NCBI GenBank assembly: GCA_024226515.1
Contig: JAAELQ010000162.1
Span: forward strand, 1 to 46,754
DNA from: a bacterium
Lineage (GTDB): Bacteria > Acidobacteriota > Polarisedimenticolia > Polarisedimenticolales > Polarisedimenticolaceae
DNA: 46,754 bases
Reading direction: 5' to 3'
Positions 25,693-36,371 of the stretch are shown piece by piece. Position 1 is the first letter of the stretch. Each line of letters opens with the position of its first letter. Both the position numbers and the translations under genes were made by a program. The notes under the pieces are model-generated. The model searched no databases and was not told the origin of the DNA. It saw only the letters and a list, made by a program, of their open reading frames with translations.

Positions 25693-25736
25693 GCCCGCCC
25701 GCGCCGTCGCATGTCGACGGCCCGGGCGGGCGCTTT
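25693..25736. terminator. Bidirectional terminator-like hairpin between convergent genes
   Basis: GCCCGCCCG (25693-25701) pairs with CGGGCGGGC (25723-25731). Inside it CCGTCG (25704-25709) pairs with CGACGG (25715-25720) around a 5-base loop. A short T run follows on the plus strand and is weak. It sits in the 51-base gap between the stop of the lamin-tail gene and that of the CPBP gene, so it can serve both. Confidence 0.7.
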
Positions 25737-25737
25737 C

Positions 25738-26409
25738 CTACCAGCCCATCCACGAGACGAAGTTGACCGCCGAGTGCGTGAGGACGCAGGGCAGGATGCT
25801 GCCCGTCGTCTGCCGCGCGAGCATCGTCCACGCTCCGCCGGCGAACGTGTACGCGAGCTGGAACACGACGTAGCCCGGGTGGATCGAGGCGAAGTTCGGC
25901 AGGTGCCACGCGGCGAAGAACGCCGCCGCGATCAACACGGCCCGGTCGACCGGCAGTCTTCCGGCACGACCCGGGAAGGCCAGGCCGAACAGTCCGTAGA
26001 GATAGCCGGAGAACATCAACTCCTGCGCGGTCGGCGAGATGGCCCACATGCCGACGGCGCCGCCGGTGAACGGCCGCGACGTCAACGGGTAGACGATCGC
26101 CGTCAACACGACCGGTACGGTGCAGATCGCCAGCACCCTTCCGACCTTTCCGCGCCACTCGCCGAGAAGCAGCCCCGAGCGTCGCGGCGCGCCGAGACAC
26201 AGCAGCAACGGAACGATCAGCGACAAACCGTCGCGGATGTTCGCCATCGCGTGCGGCCCGAAGCGTTCGTACCACTCGCGACCGGGCAGTACACGGGCCA
26301 CCAGCCAGTACTCCACTCCGTGGTACGCGGCGACGAGCACCGTCGCCAGCAGCAACAGTTCCGCGCGCGACCGGGTCGCCGCCGGGTCGTTCCTGTCCGG
26401 TGCTTGCAT
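25738..26409 (-). CDS. CPBP-family (CAAX-type) intramembrane protease homologue with degenerate first motif
   Basis: 223 residues with about six hydrophobic helices. The CPBP/Abi signatures are present but altered. Motif 1, normally EExxxR, reads QELMFSG, so the first glutamate is Q and the arginine is S. Motif 2 has AAWHLPNF with its histidine, and a third has HSAVNF with its histidine. Active family members are membrane glutamic-type proteases that cleave prenylated or small peptides. Here activity is doubtful, or the remaining glutamate suffices. CATACT on the minus strand (26422-26417) ends 7 bases before the ATG, so the transcript may be leaderless. It is divergent from the barrel gene. 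Confidence 0.8.
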   Translation of the reverse strand: MQAPDRNDPAATRSRAELLLLATVLVAAYHGVEYWLVARVLPGREWYERFGPHAMANIRDGLSLIVPLLLCLGAPRRSGLLLGEWRGKVGRVLAICTVPVVLTAIVYPLTSRPFTGGAVGMWAISPTAQELMFSGYLYGLFGLAFPGRAGRLPVDRAVLIAAAFFAAWHLPNFASIHPGYVVFQLAYTFAGGAWTMLARQTTGSILPCVLTHSAVNFVSWMGW

Positions 26410-26416
26410 GGCATCC

Positions 26417-26422
26417 AGTATG
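26417..26422 (-). promoter_or_regulatory. -10 element of the CPBP gene, possibly leaderless
   Basis: Read on the minus strand CATACT is followed after 7 bases by the ATG at 26409. No ribosome-binding site is present. No convincing -35 was found 16-19 bases upstream. Confidence 0.35.
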
Positions 26423-26575
26423 CCGCGAATGGAAACAAGGCTGCCGACTGTTGTGTCGGCCGGGTGATTCTCTTGAGTCGTCCCGGCGCATCACGTGTGT
26501 TCTGTCGTGTTTTCGTGTGCTAGCATCGCGAATCCGGTCCACGTTGCTGCGACGCCGGCGGAGTACCCGGCCGCA

Positions 26576-27166
26576 TTGGGACCGAGGAGGGAATCAAGGA
26601 AGAAGCTACTGGTTTTGGGAATCGTGGGGTTCCTCGCTTTCTCCGGTGCGGCCTTCGCCGAGGGCATCAACTGGACTTACATCGAGGCCGGTTACAACAA
26701 CGTCGACCTGGACGACCTGGACGACGATGGTGACGGCTGGTTTGCCGGCGGCAAGTTCGCGATCGGTGACAGCTACCACATCACCGCTCGTTACGACGAC
26801 AACACCACCGACGATACCGATGCCGACCTGTCGACCTGGCACCTCGGTGCCGGCTGGCACGGCCTGTTCGGCGACGGCGCGGATCTTTTCGGTGAGGTCG
26901 CGTACGTCGACAGAGAGTTCGGCGACTTCGACGGCAGCGGTTGGTTCGGCCGCGCCGGCGTCCGCTGGCGTCCCATCAGCCTGCTCGAGGTCGGCGCCGG
27001 CGCGCGCTGGGAAGACCTGGGCGGAGACATCGACGACTCCGACACCATTTGGGAAGCCAACGCCCTGATCTACGTCTGGAAGCTGGGAATCGGCCTGTCC
27101 TACGAGACGCAGGACGAGGTGGACACCTACAACGGTTTCGTCCGCTTCAACTTCGGCGGCGACTGA
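26576..27166 (+). CDS. Outer-membrane beta-barrel protein with uncertain start codon
   Basis: 196 residues from a TTG at 26576; the signal peptide is clear (KKLLVLGIVGFLAFSGAAFA), and the mature protein of about 170 residues shows alternating strands such as YIEAGYNNVDL, FGEVAYVDREF and GLSYETQDEV, ending in FVRFNFGGD. An aromatic-containing last strand is typical of small eight-stranded barrels. The first loop is acidic (DDLDDDGDG) and could bind calcium. No ATG or GTG lies near the strong GAGGAGG at 26584-26590; the codons directly after it are GAA-TCA-AGG-AAG. The start is therefore TTG 26576, GTG 26495, or a frame-disturbed codon near 26592. TAGCAT at 26521-26526 may be the -10. Confidence 0.75.
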   Translation: MGPRRESRKKLLVLGIVGFLAFSGAAFAEGINWTYIEAGYNNVDLDDLDDDGDGWFAGGKFAIGDSYHITARYDDNTTDDTDADLSTWHLGAGWHGLFGDGADLFGEVAYVDREFGDFDGSGWFGRAGVRWRPISLLEVGAGARWEDLGGDIDDSDTIWEANALIYVWKLGIGLSYETQDEVDTYNGFVRFNFGGD

Positions 27167-27178
27167 GCAAGCGACCGT

Positions 27179-27212
27179 GCGGCGGGGCTCGACCGGGGCC
27201 CCGCCGCTTCCA
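27179..27212 (+). terminator. Terminator-like hairpin after the barrel gene
   Basis: A perfect 10-base stem, GCGGCGGGGC (27179-27188) with GCCCCGCCGC (27198-27207), has a 9-base loop and starts 12 bases after the stop codon. Only a short TTCC follows, so termination would depend on the very stable stem. TATATA at 27318-27323 further down may be the -10 of the CotH gene. Confidence 0.65.
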
Positions 27213-27432
27213 AACCTCCCGTTTTCCCGCCCCCTCGACGCCGTCCCCGCGTCGATTCCCACAAATCCCCAAGAAACGCCCCTCAGGTACCCGCAGGACG
27301 ATCCGGGCGATTCGCGGTATATAGAGACGTGGTGCGGACTGCCGTTCGGAGGAGCGCCGGGCGATCCGGCGTCACCCAGAGCGTCTGGGTAGAGGTGCGG
27401 CAGCTCTCGATTTTCACGGAAGAACATTACTA

Positions 27433-30400
27433 ATGATGCAGACACTGTTTCGCCGGCTGTTGCCGCTCGTGTTTCTCGCCGGGCTTCTCGCTGCCCCGGC
27501 CCTCGCCGACGTCGTCATCTCCGAGGTCATGTACCACCCGGAGTCCGGCGACGACGCCGAGGAGTTCATCGAGATCCACAACAACGGCGGCGCCGACGTC
27601 GTCATTACGGATTGGTGCTTCGACGGCGTCAACTTCTGTTTCCCCGACCCGACGACGATTCTCGCCGGCGAGTACCTCGTCGTGGCCTCGGACGCGACCG
27701 CGTTCGACACGCTGTACACCTTCGCGCCCGACTACACGTTCGATCCGCTCACGACGCTGGCCAACAACGGCGAGCGGCTGGCCCTGCTCGACGAGAACTC
27801 GGCGGAGATCGACGGCTTCGTCTTCACCGACGAGCCGCCCTGGCCGGTCACGCCCGACGGACTCGGGCCCTCGATGGAGATGGTGGCCGTCACCGAGCCC
27901 AACGACGGCCCGCGCAACTGGCGCGCGTCGACGGTCAACGGAGGCTCGCCGAAGGCGGTCAACAGCGTGGCGAATCCGGCTCTGCCGCCGTGGGTCGACA
28001 GCATCTCGCACACCCAGGATGCGCAACCCGCCAGTCCGGTCACGGTCACCGCGACGGTGCTCGACGCCGCCAGCGTGGACATCACGTATCGCATCGACTT
28101 CGGTTCGGAGACGACGAGCGCGATGACCGACACGGGCGGTGACGTCTACACCTTCGACATCCCGGCGCAATCCGCCGGGACGCTCGTGCGCTACTACGTC
28201 AGCGTGGTCGGAGCCTCGGGCACGCACCGCCACCCGCGAATCGACGACACGGTGACGTACGACGGCACCGCGGTGATCGAGCCGACGCTGGTGTCGAACG
28301 TGCCGATCCTCCACTGGTTCATGGATCCCGCCGACTATCAGGCGGCGCTGGATCACCGGATGACCAACGATACCGAGCCCGCGGTGCTGTTCTTCGACGG
28401 GACGTTGTACGACGGCGTGCAGACCCGTATCCGGGGGCAGTCGGCGCGCCAGTGGCCCAAGCCGCCGTGGAAGTTCTTGCTGCCGCAGGGCCACGACTTC
28501 GAGTCGACGCAGATCGAGCGGCCGGTCGACAACTTCAACCTGCAGTCCAACTATTCCGACAAGAGCTACGTGCGCGAGATTCTCGGCTGGGAGAGCCTGC
28601 GCACGGCCGGCTTGCCCAACGCTCAGGCGTTTCCGATGCGCATCGAACAGAACGGTCAGTTCTTCGGCCTGTTCAACTTCCTCGAGGCCCCCGACGCAGA
28701 CTGGCGCAAGCGCAACCTGCTGGACCCGCTCGCCTCGCAGTACAAGGCGATCGAGGGCGATTGCAGCGCGCGAAACACGCCGGCGGAACTGGAGCCGCTG
28801 TACGAGAAGCGGACGCGACTCGACGAGGACCACACCGACCTGTGGGAGTTCCTCGACGACCTCAACAACCTCCAGGGCCAGCAACTGCAGGACTTCCTGC
28901 ACGACAACGTCGACATCGCGGCGATGGTCAACTACTTCGCCGTGCAGACGGTCATCCACAACAACGACAACATTCGCAAGAACTACTTCCTGTACCGCGA
29001 CACCGAGGGGACGCAGCGCTGGCGCTTCCTGGGCTGGGACCTCGACCTGACTTTCGGACGGGTCTGGCTCGGGTCGTCTCTGGTCGACACGCTGTTGGCG
29101 GATTCCGACTCGGTGGCGGGCGAGCCCGCGTTCGTCGCGCCAAGCCACCCCCTGGTGGGAGCCAACGCGTACCGGCCGCTGCAGAACATCTACAACCGGC
29201 TGGCCGACCGCATTCTCGACTTCGATCCCGACATCCAGGCTCGTTACTACCGCCGCCTGCGTACGTTGTCGGACCAGTTGCTCGAGGAGGGGAAGTACGA
29301 GGCCCGCATCGACGAGCTGGTGCAGCTGCTCCAGACGGAGGCGGCCCTGGATGTGGCGAAATGGGGTCAGTACGGCGACGCCCAGACGATCCAGCAGGCG
29401 ACCGATCTACTCAAGTCCGACTACCTGGACAAGCGACGGGTGCACCTGCTCGAGACGCACACGTTGTGCGGCATCCCCGAGTCTCAGTCGCCGCTGCCGC
29501 GCGTGGTCATCTCCGAGATCATGTACAACCCGATAACCGGCGGCGCCGACGAATTCATCGAGCTGTACAACCCGTCGCCGTTCGAGTCCGTCGACCTGTC
29601 GGGCTGGCGCGTCGAGGGCGTCAACCTACGCATTCCCGCGGGCACGGTGATCCTGCCCGGAGAGTACCTGGTCTTCGTCAACAACGACGTCCAGTTCCGC
29701 GCCACCTACGGCGGTGGACGGTTCATCGGCGCCCAGTACGGCGGTTCGCTGGCCAACGAGGGCGAGTCGATCGTGCTGCGCACGCCCGCCGGAGGCGTCG
29801 TCAGCGGGGTGACCTACGACGACGTCCTTCCCTGGCCGACCGACGCCAGTGCAACGGGGTACTCGCTCGAGCTGGTCGATGTCAGCCAGGACGAGAGCAA
29901 GGTCGTCAACTGGGCCCGCAGCGCCAACACCGGCGGGACGCCGGGTGCGCCCAACAGCAGCGCTCAGTCGCTGCCGCCGATCCCCAAGATGACCGTCAAC
30001 GAGGTCGTGACGCTCAACGCTGCCGTGAATCAGGATCAGGCGGGGGATTTCGAGCCGTGGGTCGAGCTGTACAACTCGTCGACCCAGCCGATCCCGCTCG
30101 CGGGCAAGTACTTCTCCAACGACCCCGGCAACCTGACCAAGTGGGAGATTCCGGGGACGGTTCCGGCGCTGTGCCCGGGCTGCTGGGTGATCTTCTGGGG
30201 CGATCAGGAGACGGGCGAGGGCGACGATCACCTGGGCTTCAAGATAACGGCCAGCAACGGCTTCATCGGGATCTCCGACGAGTCCGGTGTGCTGATCGAC
30301 TACCTGGCCTACGGCGTCATCCCGATCAACCAGAGCTGGGGCGAGTTCCCCGACGCGATCGGCGAACAGCGAGTCTCGAGCATTCCGACACCCCAGGCGG

Positions 30401-33400
30401 CCAACGACGTCTCGCGCGCGCCGATGTTCCTCAACGAGTACAACGCCGTCGGTGACCAGGAGTTCCTGAAGAACTCCAACGCGGACACCTACTGGGGACG
30501 CGTGCAGGGCAACGGGGGCGATTGGTTCGAGGTCGTGGTGGCGACCGATCACCTCGACATCCGCAGTTGGCGCTTCGAGATCACCAACAACACCGGCAGT
30601 CCGCAGGAGACGTTTGCCAGCCTGCAGTTCAGCACGAGCTCGCTGTGGGCGGATCTGCGCGCCGGGACGATTCTGACCGTGGCCGAAGAGCTGCCCACCG
30701 ATACCAGCTACTTCCCTCCGGCCGGCGACTGGTGGATCAACGTCGGGACGACGATCGAGGTCAGCAACAACAACTGGCAGCTCACGATCCGCGACAACCT
30801 GGGCAAGGTCGTCTTCGGCCCGGCCGGCGAGGGGGTCGTCCCGGACAGCGGGATCGGCGACGACGAGGTGTTCAAGCTCGAAGAAGATCCCACGCCGTTC
30901 ATCACTCCTTTCGACAGTTACAACGACGGCACGTCGAGCACGTTCGGCAGCCCGAACCTCTACTCCTCGAGCACGTTGCTGCAGGACTTCACCGCGTTGA
31001 GGCAGGTCGGGCTGACCGAACCCTGCGGCGCGGCCGACACGGACGGCGACGGCCTGTGCGACGTCGAGGACAACTGTCCGCTCATCTCGAACGCGGACCA
31101 GCTCAATCGCGACGGCGACGGCCTCGGCGACGTTTGCGACCTGTGCATCGACGATCCGGCGAACGACGCCGACGAGGATGGTCTGTGCGCCCAGGCCGAC
31201 AACTGTCCGCTGGACTCGAACGCCAACCAGGACGACGGCGACGGCGACGCCGTGGGGGACGCCTGCGACAATTGCCCCTCGGACTCGAACCCGAGCCAAC
31301 TGGACGGCGACGGCGACGGACTGGGTGACGCGTGCGATCCTTGTCCGGTCGACTTCGTGAACAACCCGGACGGCGACGGAATCTGCTCCTCGGTCGACAA
31401 CTGCCCGGACCACGACAACGCGGGGCAAGAGGATATCGACGGCGACGGCGTCGGCGACGCCTGCGACCCGTGCCCGGGGGATGCGTTGGATGACGCGGAC
31501 CTGGACGGGACGTGTGACGACGTGGACAACTGCCCCGGGCTCTCCAACGTCGATCAGGCGGACGGAGATTCCGACAACATCGGGGATATCTGCGACAACT
31601 GCCCCGGTGACTCCAACTCCGGTCAGACCGACACGGACTCGGACGGCCTGGGCGACGAGTGCGACGACGACGACGATGCCGATCGAATCCTCGACGGCGA
31701 CGACAACTGCCCGCTCGTGCCGAACCCCGACCAGCTGGACAGTGGCGGCTCGTCGGCGGGCGACGCCTGCGACGGCGACGACGACGGCGACACGATCCTC
31801 GACGGCGACGACAACTGCCCGGTGACGCCGAACACGAATCAGAACAACATCGACTCGGACGGGGCGGGCGACGCCTGCGATTGCGCCCCGTCCAATCCCA
31901 GCGTCGGCTCCGTGCCCCACGTGGGATCGAGCCTCAGACTCGACCGCACGGCCAACGGAACGTTGAGCTGGGCCGAGTCCCAGTGGTATGCCGCGGACGT
32001 ATACCGCGGCACGCTCGAGCTGCCGTGGGCCTACAACCTTGTCTGCCTTGAGACCGATGTCCTCGACGGCGACGCGATCGACGCGCAGGATCCGGTGCCG
32101 GGCCAGACGTTCTACTATCTCGTGCGCGGCCGGAACTCCTGCGGCGACGGGCCGTTGGGAGTGGACAGCTCCGACACGACGATCGTCGAGACAACATCCT
32201 GTACGCCCGCTCCGGGCGACGACGACCTGGACTCGATTCCCGATCTGCAGGACAACTGCCCGACAACGAACAACAACGACCAGGCCGACAGCGACGCGGA
32301 CTTCGTCGGCAGTGCCTGTGACAACTGTCCCGACACCGTCAATCCGTTCCAGGAAGACATCGATCTGGACGACATCGGCGACGCCTGCGATCCGGACAAC
32401 GACAACGACGGCGTCGCGAACGGATCCGACAACTGCCCGCTGGACTCGAACGCGTCCCAGTCCGATTTCGATCTGGACGGTCTGGGCGACGCCTGCGACC
32501 CGTGTACCGACGTAGACGGCGACGGGCTGGGCAACTCCGGGTTCGACAACGCGTGCGAGCTCGACGCGCACCCCAACGATCCGGAGAACGACGCGGACGG
32601 TGACGGTGTCGACGTCGCGATCGACAACTGTCCTCTCGACGCCAACGCCGCCCAGCTCGACGCCGATGGTGACGGGCTGGGCGATGTTTGCGATCCCTGC
32701 GTCGACACGCCGGAGAACGACGCGGACGGCGACGGGCTGTGCGAGGGCGATTGCGGCGGCCTCGAGATGTCGAATATCAACCTCCTCACTCCGGAAGGCA
32801 CCGTGCTGATCGAGGCCGGCACGCCGATCAAGTACCTGGCCAACGTCGTCTCGCCGGAGATCGGAATGAGCTGGACGCAGCCGGGCTTCGGCGATTCCGG
32901 CTGGTCGGACGGCACGTACGGCATCGGCTACGACGTCGATGCCGACGCGGCCGGATTGATCGACACCGGGGCGGCTGTCGGCGCGTACTCGGTCTACACA
33001 CGCGCCACGTTCGAGATCACGGACCCCGGCGCCATCGACGACGTCTTCGTCGGGGCGGACTACGACGACGCGTTCGTCGTGTGGATCAACGGCTTCGAGG
33101 TCTATCGATCGCCGGAGATGCCGGAAGGCCAGCCGCTGTGGGACGGTGGCGCGGGATCCCACGAGTCGAGCAACGGGCCGGTCCCGGACTACGGCGAGCT
33201 GATCGACATCAGCGGCCCGGCGGAGTCCGCGATTCAGCTCGGTACGAACACGCTCGCGGTGGGCGTGTGGAACCGCATCCCGGCGACCGGCACATCGGCG
33301 GATCTGGTGCTGGTGCCGACGCTGGTGGTGAATCGCCGTTCCGCGGTGTCCTACCTGGCGAACTCGTCCGACCCCGGACTGGGATTGACCTGGACTGAGG

Positions 33401-34575
33401 ACAACTTCGACGACTCGTCGTGGGACCGTGGCATATACGGCATCGGCTACGAGACCGACGTCGGGCAGGCCGGCTTCCTGATCCTCACCGAGGTGCCCTC
33501 GACGAGCCGCTCGATCTACACCCGGACGCACTTCTTCGTGGCCGACTCCTCGCGGGTCGAGGGGCTCAAGCTGGGCCTCGACTTCGACGACGGCGTCGCG
33601 GCCTGGATCAACGGCACCGAGGTGCTGCGCACGTCCGAGCTGCCGGACGGCGGCCCGGCGTGGGACGCCGACCCGACGCATCACGAGTCGAGCAACCAGC
33701 AGACGCCGCAGTTCACGCCGTACGACATCTCGCCCGTGGGCGTCGGAGTGCTGCGCGACGGCTGGAACACGCTGGCGCTCGGCGTCTGGACCAGCATCGA
33801 CGACGAGGAGGAGATGGTGCTGTGGCCCAGCCTGTCGATCACGGCGTTCTCCGTCGACAACTGCCCGGAGGTGTTCAATCCGAACCAGGACGACTTCGAC
33901 GAGGACGGGGTCGGCGACCTGTGCGACAACTGCCCGTCGGACTTCAACGGATTGCAGACGGACTGGGACAACGACGGCCTGGGTAACGCGTGCGACGTGT
34001 GCCCGTTCGACGCGCTGGCCTCGCAGACGGATACGGACGGAGACCAGATCGGCGACGACTGCGACAACTGTCCGCTGGTGTCCAATCCGGACCAGGCGGA
34101 CGGCGACGGCGACGGGGTCGGCGACGCGTGCGAGACTCCGCCGCTGATGGAGAGCGAGCCGAACGACACCTGCGCCACGGCGGACATCGTCGGGTTCGGC
34201 GACACGATCCTCGCGACGCTGACGGCGGGAGAGTTCGACTACTTCCGCATCACGCTGACCGAGGACCGACTGGTCGAGTTCGAGAGCAACGGCGATCCCG
34301 GCGGAGACACCGTGCTGGGCGTGTTCGACATGAGCGGAGTCCAGCAGTTCGGCTGCGACGACGACAACCCGATCCCGCTCAACTACTACTCGCTGTTCTC
34401 ATGCTGCATGCCGCCCGGCGACTACTGCGTGGCGATCAAGGAGTTCGAGGTCGTGGACACGATCCCGAACTACAGCGTCGCATTCCGCGACCGCGGGACC
34501 TGCACGCCGGATCCCGGGTTCGGCGACGGGACGTGCGGCAACGAGAACGACTTCGGGGCGTGCGTGCCGTTCTAG
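27433..34575 (+). CDS. Giant secreted CotH-kinase / lamin-tail / TSP3 protein
   Basis: 2380 residues. Signal peptide (about 1-25), lamin-tail domain 1 (about 25-150), a bacterial Ig-like stretch (about 185-275), CotH kinase-like domain (about 286-677) with [25 protein letters not shown] and WDLDLTFG, lamin-tail 2 (about 691-830) and lamin-tail 3 (about 853-1000). Then a beta-rich region, TSP3 calcium repeats (about 1201-1490), an FN3-like piece, TSP3 (about 1595-1776), two copies of a 165-residue YLAN module (about 1795-1965 and 1970-2138), TSP3 (about 2140-2235) and a pre-peptidase C-terminal-like domain (about 2240-2380, starting ESEPNDTC). CotH domains are ATP-dependent protein kinases in spore coats and the secretory path. 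Here it is extracellular, so ATP use is uncertain. ATG 27433 has GGAAG 10 bases upstream. Confidence 0.87.
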   Translation: MMQTLFRRLLPLVFLAGLLAAPALADVVISEVMYHPESGDDAEEFIEIHNNGGADVVITDWCFDGVNFCFPDPTTILAGEYLVVASDATAFDTLYTFAPDYTFDPLTTLANNGERLALLDENSAEIDGFVFTDEPPWPVTPDGLGPSMEMVAVTEPNDGPRNWRASTVNGGSPKAVNSVANPALPPWVDSISHTQDAQPASPVTVTATVLDAASVDITYRIDFGSETTSAMTDTGGDVYTFDIPAQSAGTLVRYYVSVVGASGTHRHPRIDDTVTYDGTAVIEPTLVSNVPILHWFMDPADYQAALDHRMTNDTEPAVLFFDGTLYDGVQTRIRGQSARQWPKPPWKFLLPQGHDFESTQIERPVDNFNLQSNYSDKSYVREILGWESLRTAGLPNAQAFPMRIEQNGQFFGLFNFLEAPDADWRKRNLLDPLASQYKAIEGDCSARNTPAELEPLYEKRTRLDEDHTDLWEFLDDLNNLQGQQLQDFLHDNVDIAAMVNYFAVQTVIHNNDNIRKNYFLYRDTEGTQRWRFLGWDLDLTFGRVWLGSSLVDTLLADSDSVAGEPAFVAPSHPLVGANAYRPLQNIYNRLADRILDFDPDIQARYYRRLRTLSDQLLEEGKYEARIDELVQLLQTEAALDVAKWGQYGDAQTIQQATDLLKSDYLDKRRVHLLETHTLCGIPESQSPLPRVVISEIMYNPITGGADEFIELYNPSPFESVDLSGWRVEGVNLRIPAGTVILPGEYLVFVNNDVQFRATYGGGRFIGAQYGGSLANEGESIVLRTPAGGVVSGVTYDDVLPWPTDASATGYSLELVDVSQDESKVVNWARSANTGGTPGAPNSSAQSLPPIPKMTVNEVVTLNAAVNQDQAGDFEPWVELYNSSTQPIPLAGKYFSNDPGNLTKWEIPGTVPALCPGCWVIFWGDQETGEGDDHLGFKITASNGFIGISDESGVLIDYLAYGVIPINQSWGEFPDAIGEQRVSSIPTPQAANDVSRAPMFLNEYNAVGDQEFLKNSNADTYWGRVQGNGGDWFEVVVATDHLDIRSWRFEITNNTGSPQETFASLQFSTSSLWADLRAGTILTVAEELPTDTSYFPPAGDWWINVGTTIEVSNNNWQLTIRDNLGKVVFGPAGEGVVPDSGIGDDEVFKLEEDPTPFITPFDSYNDGTSSTFGSPNLYSSSTLLQDFTALRQVGLTEPCGAADTDGDGLCDVEDNCPLISNADQLNRDGDGLGDVCDLCIDDPANDADEDGLCAQADNCPLDSNANQDDGDGDAVGDACDNCPSDSNPSQLDGDGDGLGDACDPCPVDFVNNPDGDGICSSVDNCPDHDNAGQEDIDGDGVGDACDPCPGDALDDADLDGTCDDVDNCPGLSNVDQADGDSDNIGDICDNCPGDSNSGQTDTDSDGLGDECDDDDDADRILDGDDNCPLVPNPDQLDSGGSSAGDACDGDDDGDTILDGDDNCPVTPNTNQNNIDSDGAGDACDCAPSNPSVGSVPHVGSSLRLDRTANGTLSWAESQWYAADVYRGTLELPWAYNLVCLETDVLDGDAIDAQDPVPGQTFYYLVRGRNSCGDGPLGVDSSDTTIVETTSCTPAPGDDDLDSIPDLQDNCPTTNNNDQADSDADFVGSACDNCPDTVNPFQEDIDLDDIGDACDPDNDNDGVANGSDNCPLDSNASQSDFDLDGLGDACDPCTDVDGDGLGNSGFDNACELDAHPNDPENDADGDGVDVAIDNCPLDANAAQLDADGDGLGDVCDPCVDTPENDADGDGLCEGDCGGLEMSNINLLTPEGTVLIEAGTPIKYLANVVSPEIGMSWTQPGFGDSGWSDGTYGIGYDVDADAAGLIDTGAAVGAYSVYTRATFEITDPGAIDDVFVGADYDDAFVVWINGFEVYRSPEMPEGQPLWDGGAGSHESSNGPVPDYGELIDISGPAESAIQLGTNTLAVGVWNRIPATGTSADLVLVPTLVVNRRSAVSYLANSSDPGLGLTWTEDNFDDSSWDRGIYGIGYETDVGQAGFLILTEVPSTSRSIYTRTHFFVADSSRVEGLKLGLDFDDGVAAWINGTEVLRTSELPDGGPAWDADPTHHESSNQQTPQFTPYDISPVGVGVLRDGWNTLALGVWTSIDDEEEMVLWPSLSITAFSVDNCPEVFNPNQDDFDEDGVGDLCDNCPSDFNGLQTDWDNDGLGNACDVCPFDALASQTDTDGDQIGDDCDNCPLVSNPDQADGDGDGVGDACETPPLMESEPNDTCATADIVGFGDTILATLTAGEFDYFRITLTEDRLVEFESNGDPGGDTVLGVFDMSGVQQFGCDDDNPIPLNYYSLFSCCMPPGDYCVAIKEFEVVDTIPNYSVAFRDRGTCTPDPGFGDGTCGNENDFGACVPF

Positions 34576-34588
34576 ATTCGTACGCGAG

Positions 34589-36361
34589 CTACAGGTCGAA
34601 CTGGCGCAGGAACAGCTCCTGGCGCAGGTAGACGAAGCGCGGGCTCAGCGGCGGGAGATTCTCCGCGCTGTTGAAGTCCGTGTCGTAGCCCCAGTCGCGC
34701 GTCGGCGGCTGGTAGGACTGGTCCTCCCACAGGCCGTCCACGTGCCGCGGCGTGTTCAGGCTGACGAACGACCCGCGGTAGGTCAGCTTCTTGCCGCCCC
34801 ACTTCTCGTGAAAACGGGGGTAGTTCTCGAGGCCGCCGTTGTAGATTGCCGCATCCTGGCCGCCCGAGCCCTCGACGCCTCCTGTCGTGTCCGTCCCGGC
34901 GAGAAACGCCGCATTGATCGTCGTGTTCGCCGCGATGCGGTCGTCGAGAGCGTCGGAGCTCTTCGAGTCGTCCCAGGCGTTGGACAGCACGTTGAGCGAG
35001 TCGGCCAGGAACGCCGCCGGCTTCTTGTCGACGGAGTTGTAGTCGCCCTCGACGTACATCGCCTGATTGGTCACCACGGTCAGGCCGCGAATCTCCGGCG
35101 CCGTACCGTCGGTCGAGGCCAGCTCGCCTCCGTTGTGGACGCGGACGCCGTAGTTGTTGACGACGTCGTCGTCGGATCCACGGACGCCGAGGTACCAGAC
35201 CAGCCCGCCCTCGCTCGATTCGTCGATGTCCGTCGAATCGCCGAGAATCGACGTGTCGTGCAGGCAGTCGAGCAGCTCTCGCACGTCGACGTCCAGCATC
35301 TCGATCGACGTGCCCTCGCGATGGTTGTACAGACTGTCGGAGTGCGAGACCGCGTCGCAGCCGTCCAGTGCGGCCGTGTGCGCGTCGTTCACCGTTCCGT
35401 CCGCGGCGTAGACCTCGATCTGTGCACCGTCGCTGTCATCATCGCTGTCATCGTCGAGGTCCATCATGATGCGCACGTCGGCCTTGTCCCAGTATGTCTC
35501 GCCCGGCACCGGATCCAGCGCCTCGGGCGGAGGGACGGTCAGCACGTCGACGCCCATGCGGATCATGTCGTTCCACGCCACGACGTCGGCCTCGTAGATC
35601 TCACGCCGGCCCGCGTCGCAATTCGGGATGTCCTGCAGCACCTCCGGGTCGTCGACGGCGACGCCGCCGGGCATGCAGCTGTCCGTGTTCTTGCGGCCGT
35701 GGAACAAGTCTCCGGCGGTCGTCACCTGGCCCATGACCTCCAGGCTGTTGTTCGAGCCGAGGTACAGGTCGCCGTTGGAATGCACGGGGCCGGCGAGGGT
35801 CATCGTCGGGCCCGGGAGGATCTCGAGGTCCTTGTTGTAGAACGCGGCGAACTGGAACATCGGCACGAGGCGACTCTTGAAGTGCATCTCGACGGCGGCC
35901 TCGACGCGCTCGTCTCTGTTCTCCGAGACGGCGTGCGCCACGTAACGGTATTCCTGGGCGTTGAGGTTCTGGAACTGCTCGCCACGGGGGATCGTGATCG
36001 CCGTCGGGTTGGCCGTGTCCTCCGCGAGGAACGTCGCCGTGGTGCGGCCGTCGAAGGCGTACTCGACGCAGCCCAGGTCGCCTGAGCCCTGGTTGGACTC
36101 CACGCACGGGGCCGTCTCACCGCCGAGCACCGGGCTGTACCCGCCGGGCCGGTTGTAGCCCTGGAACGTCTGCCGCACGACGTCGGCGCGCAGGTTGGAC
36201 GCTGCCTCGGCCGCATAGAAGCCGCGGACGCTGTTCATCGACGACGACGTCGAGGACAGCTCGATCCCGGTCAGTGTGAAGTACGCGCCGACCAGCGCGA
36301 CCAACAGCGACATCGCGATCAACACCGTGATCAGGGCAAATCCGTCTTCTCTGCGCAGCAT
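34589..36361 (-). CDS. PilX-like type IV pilus minor pilin, oversized
   Basis: 590 residues. The N-terminus MLRREDGFALITVLIAMSLL has the short basic leader, glycine and hydrophobic helix of a class III signal, although the residue at +5 of the mature form is not the usual glutamate, as is common in PilX-type proteins. A second conserved segment, FYAAEAASNLRAD, is typical of PilX. Typical PilX proteins are under 250 residues; this one adds a large C-terminal part (about 180-590) with an acidic stretch (DLDDDSDDDSDG) that may bind calcium. It is last in the pilin operon and 13 bases from the convergent CotH stop. It could be a pilus-tip adhesin. Confidence 0.78.
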   Translation of the reverse strand: MLRREDGFALITVLIAMSLLVALVGAYFTLTGIELSSTSSSMNSVRGFYAAEAASNLRADVVRQTFQGYNRPGGYSPVLGGETAPCVESNQGSGDLGCVEYAFDGRTTATFLAEDTANPTAITIPRGEQFQNLNAQEYRYVAHAVSENRDERVEAAVEMHFKSRLVPMFQFAAFYNKDLEILPGPTMTLAGPVHSNGDLYLGSNNSLEVMGQVTTAGDLFHGRKNTDSCMPGGVAVDDPEVLQDIPNCDAGRREIYEADVVAWNDMIRMGVDVLTVPPPEALDPVPGETYWDKADVRIMMDLDDDSDDDSDGAQIEVYAADGTVNDAHTAALDGCDAVSHSDSLYNHREGTSIEMLDVDVRELLDCLHDTSILGDSTDIDESSEGGLVWYLGVRGSDDDVVNNYGVRVHNGGELASTDGTAPEIRGLTVVTNQAMYVEGDYNSVDKKPAAFLADSLNVLSNAWDDSKSSDALDDRIAANTTINAAFLAGTDTTGGVEGSGGQDAAIYNGGLENYPRFHEKWGGKKLTYRGSFVSLNTPRHVDGLWEDQSYQPPTRDWGYDTDFNSAENLPPLSPRFVYLRQELFLRQFDL

Positions 36362-36371
36362 CAGCCGACTC

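Noticed and set aside
31033..31900. Periodic GAC/GGC-rich DNA that looks like a microsatellite
   Set aside because: It encodes thrombospondin type 3 repeats (DGDGLGDxCD type); the periodicity follows from the protein.
29626..33684. A 1352-codon open frame antisense to the CotH gene
   Set aside because: The sense frame has clear domains and repeats; the antisense frame is a mirror of GC-rich codons, reads as arginine/valine-rich repeats and has no recognisable domain or ribosome-binding site.
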